A stretch of DNA of 64,000 nucleotides. It comes from Halalkalicoccus subterraneus. GTDB lineage: Archaea > Halobacteriota > Halobacteria > Halobacteriales > Halalkalicoccaceae. Below are positions 63,965-64,000 of the stretch, piece by piece. A program made the position numbers and the translations under genes. Within the stretch, counting starts at the first letter, position 1. Each line of letters starts with the position of its first letter. Below the pieces are notes generated by a model that was not told the DNA's origin, did no database searches, and was given only the letters and a program-made list of their open reading frames with translations. The stretch is from positions 62,001-126,000 of the forward strand of contig NZ_RDQG01000006.1 in the NCBI RefSeq assembly GCF_003697815.1, written 5' to 3'.

Positions 63965-64000
63965 TCAACGCGTGATTATCTCCTTGAACACTCGCTCTAG
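63965..64000 (-). CDS. Possible 3' end of a gene continuing beyond the window
   Basis: On the minus strand the window begins in an open frame ending LERVFKEIITR then TGA at 63965-63967. Such Arg-rich helical ends are common in glycosyltransferases, and a glycan gene would fit here. Too short to be sure. Confidence 0.3.
   Translation of the reverse strand, partial: LERVFKEIITR

Noticed and set aside
1-64000. CRISPR arrays, tRNA and rRNA genes
   Set aside because: No regularly spaced repeats and no cloverleaf or rRNA signature noticed on reading both strands; a dedicated tRNA search was not possible.

Overview
The window looks like a haloarchaeal chromosome (class Halobacteria). Reasons: very acidic protein compositions, high G+C coding DNA with A+T-rich spacers, archaeal TATA-like promoters, Tat-type export, CspA-type cold-shock proteins, the MoxR/DUF58/DUF4350 set and TnpB (IS1341-type) remnants. 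The genus cannot be fixed from the sequence. No rRNA, tRNA, CRISPR array or replication origin was seen.

Layout. (1) 1-7.6 kb: a minus-strand surface-polysaccharide operon (Wzy-like polymerase, initiating sugar transferase, two GT2, one GT4 cut by the window edge) and a divergent ASST-like protein. (2) 7.6-10.5 kb: an A+T-richer accessory patch (TrkA-C membrane protein, SHOCT-like protein, zinc-ribbon protein), a decayed non-autonomous IS1341-type element and a cold-shock gene. (3) 10.7-25 kb: envelope genes (DedA/VTT, flippase-like UPF0104, sulfatase-superfamily hydrolases, GT4 pair, GT2), a second IS1341-type remnant, a GCS2-type ligase, MgtE and DoxX. (4) 25-31.4 kb: a coenzyme-B12 diol/glycerol dehydratase operon (large, medium and small subunits, two-subunit reactivase, zinc-ribbon protein) with nearby GlcG/PduO-C-like and SWIM-finger genes. 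(5) 31.7-41 kb: CBS/DUF21 protein, Usp, and a second glycan locus (UPF0104, GT4s, sulfatase-like enzyme, full-length sugar transferase, SDR epimerase). (6) 41-43.8 kb: a gene graveyard around an MFS transporter. (7) 43.8-52.5 kb: MoxR-DUF58-DUF4350 envelope system and DUF1616. (8) 52.8-64 kb: a third glycan locus (two GT2, nucleotidyltransferase, Wzy-like polymerase, flippase, pyruvyl transferase) interrupted by a decayed aldolase and a Tat-exported asparaginase.

How the genes fit together. Three blocks together supply nucleotide-sugar synthesis, lipid-linked initiation, glycosyl transfer, flipping, polymerisation and probable tailoring of a surface glycan. The dehydratase block is the clearest metabolic novelty. 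It is a complete enzyme plus reactivase, but the medium and small subunits lack the N-terminal extensions that target bacterial homologues to microcompartments. No shell, aldehyde or alcohol dehydrogenase genes are in the window. A second notable signal is that both cold-shock genes share a promoter at identical spacing and a hairpin over the start codon.
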